Shown one piece after another: positions 42,617-53,494 of a DNA stretch of 64,000 nt (positions within the stretch are counted from its first letter, which is position 1; every line of letters starts with the position of its first letter). The notes beneath the pieces are model-generated. The model did no database searches and was not told the DNA's origin. It was given only the letters and a program-made list of their open reading frames with translations. The DNA is from MR-S7 sp000400995 (lineage in GTDB: Bacteria > Pseudomonadota > Gammaproteobacteria > Burkholderiales > Burkholderiaceae_C). The translations under genes and the position numbers were made by a program. The DNA lies in the NCBI RefSeq assembly GCF_045291395.1, contig NZ_CP152342.1, positions 1,116,001 to 1,180,000 on the forward strand, in the 5' to 3' direction.

Positions 42617-43186
42617 TCACGCCGCCTTCGGAGGCGATGCCGGGCGCGGCACGTGGCCGTAGAACTGGGGGTAGTGCTCCTGCACGCCGCTGCCGTTGAA
42701 GTCCCAGCCCGTGCACTGGCCCAGGTGGCGCGGCGGCGCGTCGCCTTCGCTCTTGAAGGCGCCCTGCACGGTCTGGAAGGTGGCGGTGGCCAGGTTGAAC
42801 AGCAGCTCGCGCAGGTGGGTGCAACTGGCCACGCCGCCCAGGCGGGACTGGATGGCCTGGCGCCAGCCGCGCGCCATGCTGCAGCCCACCATGGATTGCA
42901 GCGCGCGCTGGGCCTCGGGGCAGTCGCCCAGGGGGTGGGCGTCCATGGCGGACTCGATGGCGCGCACCACGAGGTCGCCGTCCACCGTCACGCGCAGCCA
43001 CATGTGGTGCACGGGCTCGCCGGCGCGGCGGATGCGCTCGGGGTTGCGCAGGGCGGGGCGGTCCTGGGCCTTGCTGTCGTGCAGCTCGCCCTCGATGTCC
43101 CACAGGCCGTCCTCGCGCGCGAACCCCTGGTAGGTGACGCGGCGAACGTGTTGGGCGGTGCGGGGGGCGGGGGGCGACAGAGGCAT
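42617..43186 (-). CDS. DUF2889 family protein
   Basis: 189 residues, with VTYQGFAREDGLWDIEGELHDSKA at the N-terminus and VHHMWLRVTVDGDLVVRAIESAMDAHP in the middle, the pattern of DUF2889. Conserved Cys in GCSMARGWRQAI and CTHLRELL. Role unknown. Start ATG 43186. Confidence 0.8.
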   Translation of the reverse strand: MPLSPPAPRTAQHVRRVTYQGFAREDGLWDIEGELHDSKAQDRPALRNPERIRRAGEPVHHMWLRVTVDGDLVVRAIESAMDAHPLGDCPEAQRALQSMVGCSMARGWRQAIQSRLGGVASCTHLRELLFNLATATFQTVQGAFKSEGDAPPRHLGQCTGWDFNGSGVQEHYPQFYGHVPRPASPPKAA

Positions 43187-43272
43187 GGACAACGCGAAAA
43201 CCGGGAGAGGGGAGAGTAGAGGCCGGCGGTGCAGGGGCGGCGGCAGGCCGCCGCTGCACCGCGCGGGGCCGT

Positions 43273-44706
43273 TCAGCCGTGGCGGATGGCCACGGTCTTG
43301 AGGGTGGTGAAGCCGTAGAGAGCCTCGAAGCCCTTTTCGCGGCCGTAGCCGCTGGACTTCACGCCGCCGAAGGGCAGCTCCACGCCGCCGGCCGCGCCGT
43401 AGTTGTTGATGAACACCTGGCCGCTGGCGATGCGCCGCGCCATGCGGAACTGGCGCGCGCCGTCGCGCGTCCAGATGCCGGCCACCAAGCCGAAGGGCGT
43501 GGCGTTGGCCAGGTGGGCGGCTTCGTCTTCGCCCTCGAAGGGCATGGCGGCCAGCACGGGGCCGAAGATTTCCTCCTGCGCCAGGCGGTGGTCCACCGGC
43601 ACGTCGCGCAGCAGGGCGGGGGCCTGGTAGAAGCCGGTGTCGGGCGCCTCGTCGACCACCGTGCCCTGGGCTACGAGCGGGATGCCGGCCACCTGCGCGT
43701 CGGAGAGGAAGTCCCACACGCGCTGCTGCTGGCTCTGGCGGATCAGCGGGCCCAGGTCCAGGTCCATGGCGGCGGGGCCCACGCGCAGGGCCTCGAAGGC
43801 GTGGCCCAGGCGCTCCAGGAGGGGTTCGTAGATGGCGCGCTCGATGAGCACGCGCGAGCCGGCCGAGCAGGTCTGGCCCGCGTTCTGCACGATGGCATTG
43901 ACCAGCACGGGCACGGCGGCGTCCAGGTCGGCGTCGGCGAAGACCACCTGCGGGCTCTTGCCGCCCAGCTCCAGCGTCACCGGGCAGTGGCGCTCGGCGG
44001 CGGCCTGCTGGATCAGCGTGCCCACGGTGGGGCTGCCGGTGAAGCTGATGTGGTGGATGCCGGGGTGGCGCGCCAGCGCGTCGCCCACCTCGTGCCCGTA
44101 GCCGGTCACGATGTTGAGCGCGCCGGCCGGAAAGCCCACCTCCGCCGCGAGTTGCGCCACGCGCAGCAGGGACAGGCACGCGTCTTCTGCGGGCTTGACC
44201 ACGCACACGTTGCCCGCGGCCAGCGCGCCGCCCACGCAGCGGCCGAAGATCTGCATGGGGTAGTTCCACGGCACGATGTGGCCGGTCACGCCATGCGGCT
44301 CGCGCCAGGTGAGCACGCTGAAGCCGTCGGGGTAGGGGATGGTCTCGCCGTGCAGCTTGTCGCAGGCGCCGGCGTAGAACTCGAAGTAGCGCGCCAGGGC
44401 CAGGGCGTCGGCGCGGGCCTGTTTGGTGGGCTTGCCGCAGTCGCGCTGCTCGATGGCGGCCAGCTCCTCGGCATGCTCGGTGATCTTGGCCGACAGACGC
44501 ATCAGCAGCCGCCCGCGCTCGACCGGGGCGGTCTTGTGCCACACGTTCTGGTAGCACTGCTGCGCTGCGCGCACGGCGGCGTCGATGTCTTCCGCCGTGC
44601 CGCGCTGGATCTCGTCGAAGGGCTGGCCGTCGGAAGGATCGATGACCGGGAGGGTGCGGCCGGACGTGGAGGGCACGCCGGCATTGGCGATGTAGTGGAG
44701 CTGCAT
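43273..44706 (-). CDS. Aldehyde dehydrogenase (NAD(P)+)
   Basis: 477 residues. Catalytic Cys at about residue 280 in NAGQTCSAGSR, general base in LELGGKSP, NAD-binding FTGSPTVGT, and the C-terminal ELPFGGVKSSGYGREKG. It oxidises an aldehyde to the acid; the actual substrate cannot be told. It stands alone between the DUF2889 gene and hppA. Confidence 0.92.
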   Translation of the reverse strand: MQLHYIANAGVPSTSGRTLPVIDPSDGQPFDEIQRGTAEDIDAAVRAAQQCYQNVWHKTAPVERGRLLMRLSAKITEHAEELAAIEQRDCGKPTKQARADALALARYFEFYAGACDKLHGETIPYPDGFSVLTWREPHGVTGHIVPWNYPMQIFGRCVGGALAAGNVCVVKPAEDACLSLLRVAQLAAEVGFPAGALNIVTGYGHEVGDALARHPGIHHISFTGSPTVGTLIQQAAAERHCPVTLELGGKSPQVVFADADLDAAVPVLVNAIVQNAGQTCSAGSRVLIERAIYEPLLERLGHAFEALRVGPAAMDLDLGPLIRQSQQQRVWDFLSDAQVAGIPLVAQGTVVDEAPDTGFYQAPALLRDVPVDHRLAQEEIFGPVLAAMPFEGEDEAAHLANATPFGLVAGIWTRDGARQFRMARRIASGQVFINNYGAAGGVELPFGGVKSSGYGREKGFEALYGFTTLKTVAIRHG

Positions 44707-44764
44707 AACCCCCGGATTGTGCGGCAGATGCGCGCGCCGTGCTGGCGCGCGCCTGCGGCGCGCC

Positions 44765-46837
<2,073 letters not shown>

Positions 46838-46868
46838 TGCAGAGTCTCCTCGTTGGGTTGCACGGGAT

Positions 46869-46910
46869 GGAAGCGCAACGCATGGGAAGTGCTTCCGCTG
46901 CGTTGCTTCC
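46869..46910. promoter_or_regulatory. Long imperfect palindrome in the hppA leader
   Basis: GGAAGCGCAACGCA (46869-46882) pairs with TGCGTTGCTTCC (46899-46910), with an inner GGAAG-TG-CTTCC. It lies 32-73 bases upstream of the hppA start, between divergent hppA and ppa, and could be an operator or an RNA hairpin. Confidence 0.4.
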
Positions 46911-47043
46911 TCGTGCTCCCGCGATCACCGGTGGAGACGATTGGCCAACGGATGCATTTAACGCCAAACCCGGCGCTGCAAGCAAGCCGCAAGCATCAAG
47001 CGCCTAAAATCCGCCCGTCGTTTCATACCCCAACCCCTCAAAC

Positions 47044-47580
47044 ATGTCGCTCAACAACGTCAAGCCCGGCAACAAGCTCCCCGAAACCTTCAACGTGGTG
47101 ATCGAGATCCCCGCGGAATCCGATCCCATCAAGTACGAGGTGGACAAGGAGTCGGGCGCCGTCTTCGTGGACCGTTTCCTGACCACGGCCATGTACTACC
47201 CTTGCAACTACGGCTACGTGCCCCAGACCCTCTCGGGCGACGGCGACCCGGTGGACGTGCTGGTCATCACCCCCTATCCGCTGCACCCCGGCGTGGTCGT
47301 GCCCTGCCGCGCGCTGGGCATCCTGAAGATGGAGGACGAGGCCGGCGTGGACGGCAAGGTGCTGGCCGTGCCCACCACCAAGATCCTCAAGATGTACGAG
47401 CCCTGGAAGACCGTGGAGGACGTGAACCCCATGCGCCTGAAGGCCATCAGCCACTTCTTCGAGCACTACAAGGACCTGGAAGAAGGCAAGTGGGTCAAGG
47501 TGCTGGGCTGGGAAGGCGTGGACGCCGCGCACAAGGAAGTGCTGGAAGGCGTGGAGAACTACAAGAAGTCCCTGGGCTGA
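47044..47580 (+). CDS. ppa: Soluble inorganic pyrophosphatase
   Basis: 178 residues with the family I signature DGDPVDVLVI, MYYPCNYGYVPQT, and PWKTVEDVNPMRLKA. It hydrolyses pyrophosphate in the cytoplasm. It is divergent from hppA, so the cell has both an energy-wasting and an energy-conserving route for PPi side by side. Confidence 0.96.
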   Translation: MSLNNVKPGNKLPETFNVVIEIPAESDPIKYEVDKESGAVFVDRFLTTAMYYPCNYGYVPQTLSGDGDPVDVLVITPYPLHPGVVVPCRALGILKMEDEAGVDGKVLAVPTTKILKMYEPWKTVEDVNPMRLKAISHFFEHYKDLEEGKWVKVLGWEGVDAAHKEVLEGVENYKKSLG

Positions 47581-47587
47581 TTGCTCC

Positions 47588-47640
47588 GGTTTCCATAGCT
47601 GCCAGCGCTTGTGCATCAAGCGCTGGAGGCCGAAAAGGCC
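47588..47640 (+). repeat. Comamonad palindromic repeat after ppa
   Basis: CCATAGCTGCCAGCGCTTG, TGCAT, CAAGCGCTGGAGGCCGAAAA. One of the best-conserved copies; it lies just before a strong terminator. Confidence 0.8.
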
Positions 47641-47643
47641 ATG

Positions 47644-47675
47644 AAAAAAGGCCGTCCGGAAGGGCGGCCTTTTTG
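47644..47675. terminator. Bidirectional rho-independent terminator
   Basis: AAAAAAGGCCGTCC-GGAA-GGGCGGCCTTTTT: a GC stem with a GNRA-like loop flanked by A and T tracts. It lies between convergent ppa and the CopD-like gene. Confidence 0.85.
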
Positions 47676-47690
47676 CATGCGCATCCGCGT

Positions 47691-48149
47691 TCACATCAGC
47701 AGCGTGACCACGACGATGACGGTGCCGATGGCCAGGTTCACCCCCACCCCGGCGCGGATGCGGGCCAGCGCCTGGCCGCTCTGGGGCCAGTCCGCCGCGG
47801 CGACGGCGTGCTCCAGCCGGGTGAAGGGCGCGAAGTAGAGGTAGGCGAAGATGCCCATCATCACCACGCCCAGCGTGGCCATGATGCTCCAGTCGCGCGG
47901 CATGGCAAACGCGCCCTCCGACAGCACCGACACCGTGCCGATCATGCCCAGCCCGGTGGACAGCGCCACCACCACGGCCACGGCCACGGCCGCGAAGAAG
48001 CGGCGCAGCACCCCATGCATCAGCCGCACGCGCTGGGGCGGCTCCAGCTCCTGCACGGCGGGGCGCAGGAAGAAGTGGGCGAAGACCATGCCGCCGATCC
48101 AGACGATGATCGACAGCACGTGGGCGAGCTTGAGGGCGTTGTAGAGCAT
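47691..48149 (-). CDS. CopD-like small integral membrane protein
   Basis: 152 residues, four membrane segments. The N-terminus LYNALKLAHVLSIIVWIGGMVFAHFFLRPAV carries a His and resembles the CopD/DUF2269 group. Role unknown. Start ATG 48149. Confidence 0.7.
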   Translation of the reverse strand: MLYNALKLAHVLSIIVWIGGMVFAHFFLRPAVQELEPPQRVRLMHGVLRRFFAAVAVAVVVALSTGLGMIGTVSVLSEGAFAMPRDWSIMATLGVVMMGIFAYLYFAPFTRLEHAVAAADWPQSGQALARIRAGVGVNLAIGTVIVVVTLLM

Positions 48150-48226
48150 GGCGGGCGCATTGTGCCGCCGCGCCGCCCGGCGCGGGCCATGCACCGGTGC
48201 GCCGCAGGGTTGATGCTTGTCCGCCG

Positions 48227-50575
48227 TCAAGCGGCGGCCAGGGCGGGGCGCAGCGCCTGCGCGGCCTGCACCATGTGGCGCAGCGCGGCCTCGGTCTCGG
48301 GCCAGCCGCGGGTCTTCAGGCCGCAGTCGGGGTTCACCCAGAGGTTGCGCGCGGGCACCACCTCGGCGGCCTTGCGCAGCAGGCGCGCCATCTCCTCCAC
48401 GCCGGGCACGCGCGGCGAGTGGATGTCGTAGACGCCGGGGCCGATCTCGTTGGGGTACTTGAAGCTGCCGAAGCCACGCAGCAGCTCCATGTCGGAGCGG
48501 CTGGTCTCGATGGTGATGACGTCGGCGTCCATGGCGGCGATCTCGGGCAGGATGTCGTTGAACTCGCTGTAGCACATGTGGGTGTGGATCTGCGTCGTGT
48601 CCTGCACGCCGCAGGCGCTGATGCGGAACGCCCGTGTCGCCCAGTCCAGGTAGGGCTTCCAGAGCGCGCGGCGCAGCGGCAGGCCCTCGCGGATGGCGGG
48701 CTCGTCGATCTGCACGATGGCGATGCCGGCGGCCTCCAGGTCCGCCACCTCGTCGCGGATGGCCCAGGCGATCTGCTCGCAGGTGCGGCTGCGCGGCTGG
48801 TCGTCGCGCACGAAGGACCACTGCAGGATGGTCACCGGCCCGGTGAGCATGCCCTTCATGGGTCTGGCCGTGAGGCTCTGGGCATACACGGTCCAGTCGA
48901 CCGTCATGGCGCGCGGGCGGGCCACGTCGCCGTAGAGCACGGGGGGCTTGACGCAGCGCGAGCCGTAGCTCTGCACCCAGCCGTTGGCCGTGAACGCGAA
49001 GCCCTCGAGCTGCTCGCCGAAGTATTCGACCATGTCGTTGCGCTCGGCCTCGCCGTGCACCAGCACGTCCAGGCCCAGCGCCTCCTGCGTGCGCACGGCG
49101 CGTTCGATCTCGGCGCGCATCTGCGCCTGGTACTCGGCCTCGCCCAGCGTGCCCCGGCGATGGGCCGCGCGCGCGGCGCGGATGGCGGGCGTCTGCGGGA
49201 ACGAGCCGATGGTGGTGGTGGGCAGCGGCGGCAGGCGCAGGCGCGCGCGCTGCGCCTGCTGGCGTGCGGGGAAGGGCGAGCGGCGCCGGTCGCAGCCTTC
49301 GGGCGCCGCATCCAGGCGGGCGGCCACGGCGGGGCGGTGCACGCGCGGGCTGGCGCGGCGGCTGGCGATGGCGGCGCGCGCGGCGGCCAGGCGCGGGTCG
49401 GCATCGGCCACGCGGCCGTCCAGCAGGCCGGCGAGCAGCGCCACTTCGCCCAGCTTTTCGGTGGCGAATGCGAGCCAGGTGCGCAACTCGGGGTCCAGCG
49501 CATCCTCGCCCGCCAGGCTGACGGGCACGTGCAGCAGCGAGCATGAGGGCGCCACCCACAGCGGCCCGGTGTGCTTGGCGGCCACGGGGCGCAGCAGGGC
49601 CAGGGCGGCGTCGGGGTCGGTGCGCCAGATGTTGCGCCCGTCCACCACGCCCACCGACAGCACCTTGTAGCCCGGCAGCCAGTCGGCCACGCCCGTCAGC
49701 TCCTGCGGGGCGCGCACGGCGTCCACGTGCAGGCCGGCCACGGGCAGCTGGCAGGCCAGGCGCAGGTGGCCCTCCAGGGGCGAGAAGTAGGTGGCCAGCA
49801 GTACCTGCGGGCCGGCCTTGCCGAGCTGCCAGTACGCGGGCTCGAAGGCCTGTGTCCAGGCGGAGGGCAGGTCCAGGCCCAGGATGGGCTCGTCGATCTG
49901 CACCCACTCCACACCCTGGGCCTTCAGGCGCGCGAGGATCTGCGCGTAGACGGGCAGCAGGCGCTCCAGCAAAGCCAGCCGGTCGAACGGCGCCTCGCCC
50001 TTCTCCTTGGACAGCCACAGGAAGGTGAGCGGCCCCACGAGCTGCGCCTTCACGCGGTGGCCCAGTGCCTGGGCCTCGGCCACCTCGTCGAACAGGCGCT
50101 CGCTGGCCAGGCGGAACGCGGTGCCGGCGTGCAGCTCGGGCACGAGGTAGTGGTAGTTGGTGTCGAACCACTTGGTCATCTCCAGCGCGGGCTGGCCTTC
50201 GCCGGAATGTGGCGCGTGCGCGCAGCCCGCGCCGCAGGCCTCGGCGCCGTGGCCTTGCACGCCGCGCGCCATGGCGAAGTAGCGCGCCAGCTCCGGCGTG
50301 CCGGGCGCGAAGCCGAAGCGCGGGCTCTCGCAGCCCAGCATCTGGATGTGGTGGGCCATGTGGTCGTAATAGGCGAAGTCGCCCACCGTGGCGAAGGCCA
50401 GGCCCGCGTCGCGCTGGGCCTGCCAGTGGCGCGCGCGCAGCTGGGCGCCCACGGCTTCGAGCGCGGCGGCGTCGATCTCGCCGCGCCAGTGGCGCTCCAG
50501 CGCCGTTTTCAGTTCGCGCTGCGCGCCCATGCGGGGAAAGCCCAGCGTGTGGGTGAGGATGGGGGAGGCGGCCAT
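48227..50575 (-). CDS. metE: Cobalamin-independent methionine synthase
   Basis: 782 residues. N-terminal half begins TLGFPRMGAQRELK; the C-terminal catalytic half has TTTIGSFPQT, zinc ligands in HTHMCYSEF and NPDCGLKTR. It transfers the methyl group of 5-methyl-THF-Glu3 to homocysteine. The middle linker is Arg/Ala-rich. ATG 50575 is preferred over the in-frame ATG at 50620. It is divergent from a LysR-type gene, the classic metE-metR arrangement. Confidence 0.95.
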   Translation of the reverse strand: MAASPILTHTLGFPRMGAQRELKTALERHWRGEIDAAALEAVGAQLRARHWQAQRDAGLAFATVGDFAYYDHMAHHIQMLGCESPRFGFAPGTPELARYFAMARGVQGHGAEACGAGCAHAPHSGEGQPALEMTKWFDTNYHYLVPELHAGTAFRLASERLFDEVAEAQALGHRVKAQLVGPLTFLWLSKEKGEAPFDRLALLERLLPVYAQILARLKAQGVEWVQIDEPILGLDLPSAWTQAFEPAYWQLGKAGPQVLLATYFSPLEGHLRLACQLPVAGLHVDAVRAPQELTGVADWLPGYKVLSVGVVDGRNIWRTDPDAALALLRPVAAKHTGPLWVAPSCSLLHVPVSLAGEDALDPELRTWLAFATEKLGEVALLAGLLDGRVADADPRLAAARAAIASRRASPRVHRPAVAARLDAAPEGCDRRRSPFPARQQAQRARLRLPPLPTTTIGSFPQTPAIRAARAAHRRGTLGEAEYQAQMRAEIERAVRTQEALGLDVLVHGEAERNDMVEYFGEQLEGFAFTANGWVQSYGSRCVKPPVLYGDVARPRAMTVDWTVYAQSLTARPMKGMLTGPVTILQWSFVRDDQPRSRTCEQIAWAIRDEVADLEAAGIAIVQIDEPAIREGLPLRRALWKPYLDWATRAFRISACGVQDTTQIHTHMCYSEFNDILPEIAAMDADVITIETSRSDMELLRGFGSFKYPNEIGPGVYDIHSPRVPGVEEMARLLRKAAEVVPARNLWVNPDCGLKTRGWPETEAALRHMVQAAQALRPALAAA

Positions 50576-50624
50576 GGTCCGGAAGTCCTTGTGCAAGAGA
50601 AAACCGCGATGGTCGGCCAAGCGC

Positions 50625-50672
50625 GTTTATGATTCAAACGAAAGTTTTGTCTTGTCAGCTTGAATATTTTTA
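50625..50672. promoter_or_regulatory. metE/metR divergent promoter region
   Basis: The 97-base gap holds AT-rich sequence with TTCAA (50634-50638) and TTGAA inverted about 22 bases apart, and CAAACGAAAGTTTTG, a LysR-type dyad. These resemble MetR targets (TGAA...TTCA) only loosely. Confidence 0.4.
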
Positions 50673-51602
50673 ATGATGCAGTCCATCCTGGAAGTCCGCC
50701 ACCTGCGCACGCTGCAGGCCCTGCGCGACAGCGGCAGCCTGGTCCGGGCGGCGCAGCTGCTCAACCTCACGCAGTCGGCGCTGTCGCACCAGATCAAGCT
50801 GCTCGAGGACCGCTACGGCACGCCGCTGTTCGAGCGCAAGTCCGTGCCGCCGCAGTTCAGCGCCACCGGCGCGCGCCTGCTGCAGCTGGCCGACGCCGTG
50901 CTGCCGCAGGTGGAGGCGGCCGAGCGCGACGTGGCGCGGCTGTCCCAGGGCCAGGGCGGGCAGATGCGCATCGCCGTGGAGTGCCATACCTGCTTCGACT
51001 GGCTGATGCCCGCCATGGATGCCTTCCGCGCGCGCTGGCCCGAGGTGGAGCTGGACATCGTGAGCGGCTTCCACGCCGACCCAGTGGGCCTGCTGCACCA
51101 GGGCCGGGCGGACCTGGCCATCGTCTCCGAGCTGGACGCCGGGGAGGCGGGCGCCGTGGACTACCACCCCCTGTTCGGCTTCGAGATCCGCGCGCTGCTG
51201 GCCCACGGCCACCCGCTGCTGGACAAGCCCTTCCTGCAGGCGCAGGACTTCGCGGACCAGACCCTCATCACCTACCCGGTGCCCGACGAGATGCTGGACC
51301 TCGTGCGCCAGGTGCTGGAGCCCGCCGGCGTGCGCCCGCCCCGGCGCACCACCGAGCTGACGGTGGCCATGCTGCAGCTTGTGGCCAGCGGCCGGGGCGT
51401 GGCCGCCCTGCCGCTGTGGGCGGTGCAGGGCTACCTGGACCGGGGCTACGTGGCCGCGCGCCCCATCGGCGCGCGCGGGCTGCGCGGCGAACTGCACGCG
51501 GCCTGCCTGCCGCAGCTCTCGCCCAGGCCCTTCCTGCAGGACTTCGTGCGCGTGACGCGCGAGACGAGCTTCGTCACGCTCAAGGGCGTGGAGCTGCTTT
51601 AG
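50673..51602 (+). CDS. metR: LysR-type regulator, MetR-like
   Basis: 309 residues. N-terminal winged HTH (LVRAAQLLNLTQSALSHQIKLLEDRYGTPLFERK) and a LysR effector domain (MRIAVECHTCFDWLMPAMDAFRARWPEVELDI) that closely follows MetR wording. It should activate metE with homocysteine as coinducer. The start is one of two ATGs at 50673 and 50676. Confidence 0.9.
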   Translation: MMQSILEVRHLRTLQALRDSGSLVRAAQLLNLTQSALSHQIKLLEDRYGTPLFERKSVPPQFSATGARLLQLADAVLPQVEAAERDVARLSQGQGGQMRIAVECHTCFDWLMPAMDAFRARWPEVELDIVSGFHADPVGLLHQGRADLAIVSELDAGEAGAVDYHPLFGFEIRALLAHGHPLLDKPFLQAQDFADQTLITYPVPDEMLDLVRQVLEPAGVRPPRRTTELTVAMLQLVASGRGVAALPLWAVQGYLDRGYVAARPIGARGLRGELHAACLPQLSPRPFLQDFVRVTRETSFVTLKGVELL

Positions 51603-51650
51603 TTTTGATAGCCGCTTGCGCTTGCTGGGTAAGCGCTAGGCTTGAATCTG
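51602..51650 (+). repeat. Comamonad palindromic repeat after metR
   Basis: TTGATAGCCGCTTGCGCTTG, CTGGG, TAAGCGCTAGGCTTGAA. It lies between convergent metR and the zeta-toxin gene, touching both stops. Confidence 0.75.
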
Positions 51651-51653
51651 CCT

Positions 51654-52259
51654 TCAGGCGGGAAACAGCATCGCCTGGACCCACAGGGGCAGCGGCGCAG
51701 CCAGTTCCGTCACTTCCTGTGGCGTGCGCAGGGCGACCAGCCGTGGTCCGCCGGCTTGGGTGTCGGCGGCATCGTACAGATAGGCCACGTCGGCACGGCG
51801 TACGGCCTGCGCCAGCAGCGCCAGCGTGCGTGGGTAGCGTGCCAGGATGCGCTCGGGCGGCACCGGGTGGCCGCCTTCACGCACGCGCTGGGCCACGCGG
51901 TCCAGCAGCCGCGCAGGGTCGTCCAGCGCCACCACGTGCAGGGCCACCGTGAAGCCGTGGCGGCGGGCATGGTCGAGCAGCTCCAGCTTGGAAGGGTGCG
52001 AGAAAACCGTCTCGCTGGCGAAAGGCGTGCGCGCCGCGATGAGCGCCGCGCGCCGCGCATCGGCCCAGGCGCGTGCGGCTTCGGAGCGCTGCAGTGGGTC
52101 CGCAATGTGCTGCAGCGCGTTGCGCTCGTGCAGGTCGGCGTTCACGAACTCCAGCGGCGGCCCCAGCAATCCTTCACGCACCAGAGCGCGGTACAGCGTG
52201 GACTTGCCCGCGCCGTTGGGGCCTGCCAGCAGGTGGAACCAGCAGGGCGCCGTGACCAT
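51654..52259 (-). CDS. Zeta-toxin-family kinase
   Basis: 201 residues. Walker A GPNGAGKST near residue 13, then ETVFSHPSKLELLDHARRHGF, typical of zeta-toxin/UNAG kinases (PF06414). Such toxins phosphorylate UDP-N-acetylglucosamine. It is preceded, 5 bases away, by an antitoxin-like gene. Confidence 0.82.
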   Translation of the reverse strand: MVTAPCWFHLLAGPNGAGKSTLYRALVREGLLGPPLEFVNADLHERNALQHIADPLQRSEAARAWADARRAALIAARTPFASETVFSHPSKLELLDHARRHGFTVALHVVALDDPARLLDRVAQRVREGGHPVPPERILARYPRTLALLAQAVRRADVAYLYDAADTQAGGPRLVALRTPQEVTELAAPLPLWVQAMLFPA

Positions 52260-52264
52260 GCGCG

Positions 52265-52585
52265 TCAGCGTGCGCGCGACTGGTTTTCACGCACCACCTC
52301 GCGCACGCGCTCGGCCAGCGAGCCGCGTGCCTGGGCGGCCAGCAGGCGGCTGGTGAGCGCATCGATGGAAGTGGGTGCCGTGGCCTGCTGCGCGGCGGCC
52401 TCGTACTGCTCGATGGCGGCACGGGCCTCCTGCACGCTCAGGCCCGTGTGCTCGACCACCTGGCCGAGCGTGGCCCAGTATTCGATCTGGCTGGCCACGG
52501 AGCGGCGCAGGGGCTGGGCGGCCTGCCGCGCCTGCTCCACGAGGGCCCCGGGCAGCTTGACGGAGGCGAAAGCAGAATGGGCCAT
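52265..52585 (-). CDS. ParD-like antitoxin
   Basis: 106 residues from ATG 52585 with AGGAG upstream. ASVKLPGALVEQARQAAQPLRRSVASQIEYWATLGQVVEH is the ParD-like RHH pattern; the C-terminal helices AIEQYEAAAQQAT and REVVRENQSRAR could wrap the toxin. Gene order antitoxin-toxin with a 5-base gap is typical of a type II pair. Pairing a ParD-like protein with a zeta-type kinase differs from the classical epsilon-zeta system. Confidence 0.75.
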   Translation of the reverse strand: MAHSAFASVKLPGALVEQARQAAQPLRRSVASQIEYWATLGQVVEHTGLSVQEARAAIEQYEAAAQQATAPTSIDALTSRLLAAQARGSLAERVREVVRENQSRAR

Positions 52586-52636
52586 GAAGTGCTCCTTTGG
52601 CGCATTTTGCGCCAAAACGCCTGCCCTTGCCAAAAA

Positions 52637-53494
52637 TCAACGGTACCGCTGCTCCAGCGCATCCCAGAACGGCTTGCCTACCAGCCGCTGGCGCTCGGCG
52701 AACGGGGCGACCAGCGCCGGGTCTTCGCGCACCTCGCGCGCGTCGCGCAGTTGGGTCAGCACCTTCTGCATGCCGGCCACGGCGCCCTGCAGCGCGGCGT
52801 TGGCGTAGAGCACAAAGCCGTAGCCGAGCTGGCCCAGCTCGTCGGCGCCCACGATGGGCGTCTTGCCGCCGATGACCATGTTCATGAGCTGGGGCGCTTG
52901 CAGGCGCTGGGGCAGGGCGCGCACGTGCTCCGCCGTGGTGACGGCCTCGACGAAGAGGATGTCGGCGCCCGCCTCGGCGTACGCTTGGGCGCGCTCCACG
53001 GCGGCGTCGAAGCCGTGCACGGCCGCCGCGTCGGTGCGGGCCATGACCAGCAGGCCGTCACGGCGCGCATCCACGGCGGCGCGGATCTTGCCGACCATCT
53101 CGCTGGTCTCGATCACGGCCTTGTCGTTGAAGTGGCCGCAGCGCTTCGGGCTCACCTGGTCTTCGAGCTGGATGCAGTCCGCGCCCGCGCGCTCCAGGGT
53201 GCGCACGGCGTGGTAGGTGTTGAGCGCGTTGCCGAAACCGGTGTCGGCGTCCACGATCAGCGGCACCTCCACCGCGTCGCGGATGCGGGCGGTGTGGTCG
53301 GCGATGTCGGTCAGGCCCATGAAGGCCTGGTCGGGCAGGCCGAACCACATGTTGGTGACGCCCGCGCCGGTGACGTAGATCGCCTCGTAGCCCAGGTCGG
53401 CGACGACGCGGGCGGAGAGGGCGTTGAATGCGCCAGGGACGATGACGCCCCGGCGGGCTTCGGCGAGGGCCTTGAGTTGCTGCTTGGTGTTCAT
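52637..53494 (-). CDS. prpB: Isocitrate lyase/PEP mutase family, probable methylisocitrate lyase
   Basis: 285 residues. VIVPGAFNALSARVVADLGYEAIYVTGAG, metal-binding DADTGFGN and the signature SPKRCGH. Placed after acnD-prpF, it should cleave 2-methylisocitrate to succinate and pyruvate. The sequence is a bit distant from typical PrpB, so an oxaloacetate-decarboxylase or dimethylmalate-lyase-like role is possible. ATGA overlap with prpF. Confidence 0.75.
   Translation of the reverse strand: MNTKQQLKALAEARRGVIVPGAFNALSARVVADLGYEAIYVTGAGVTNMWFGLPDQAFMGLTDIADHTARIRDAVEVPLIVDADTGFGNALNTYHAVRTLERAGADCIQLEDQVSPKRCGHFNDKAVIETSEMVGKIRAAVDARRDGLLVMARTDAAAVHGFDAAVERAQAYAEAGADILFVEAVTTAEHVRALPQRLQAPQLMNMVIGGKTPIVGADELGQLGYGFVLYANAALQGAVAGMQKVLTQLRDAREVREDPALVAPFAERQRLVGKPFWDALEQRYR

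Noticed and set aside
50576..50672. SAM/SAH or cobalamin riboswitch upstream of metE
   Set aside because: Only 97 bases separate metE and metR, with no conserved riboswitch core visible; MetR control is enough.
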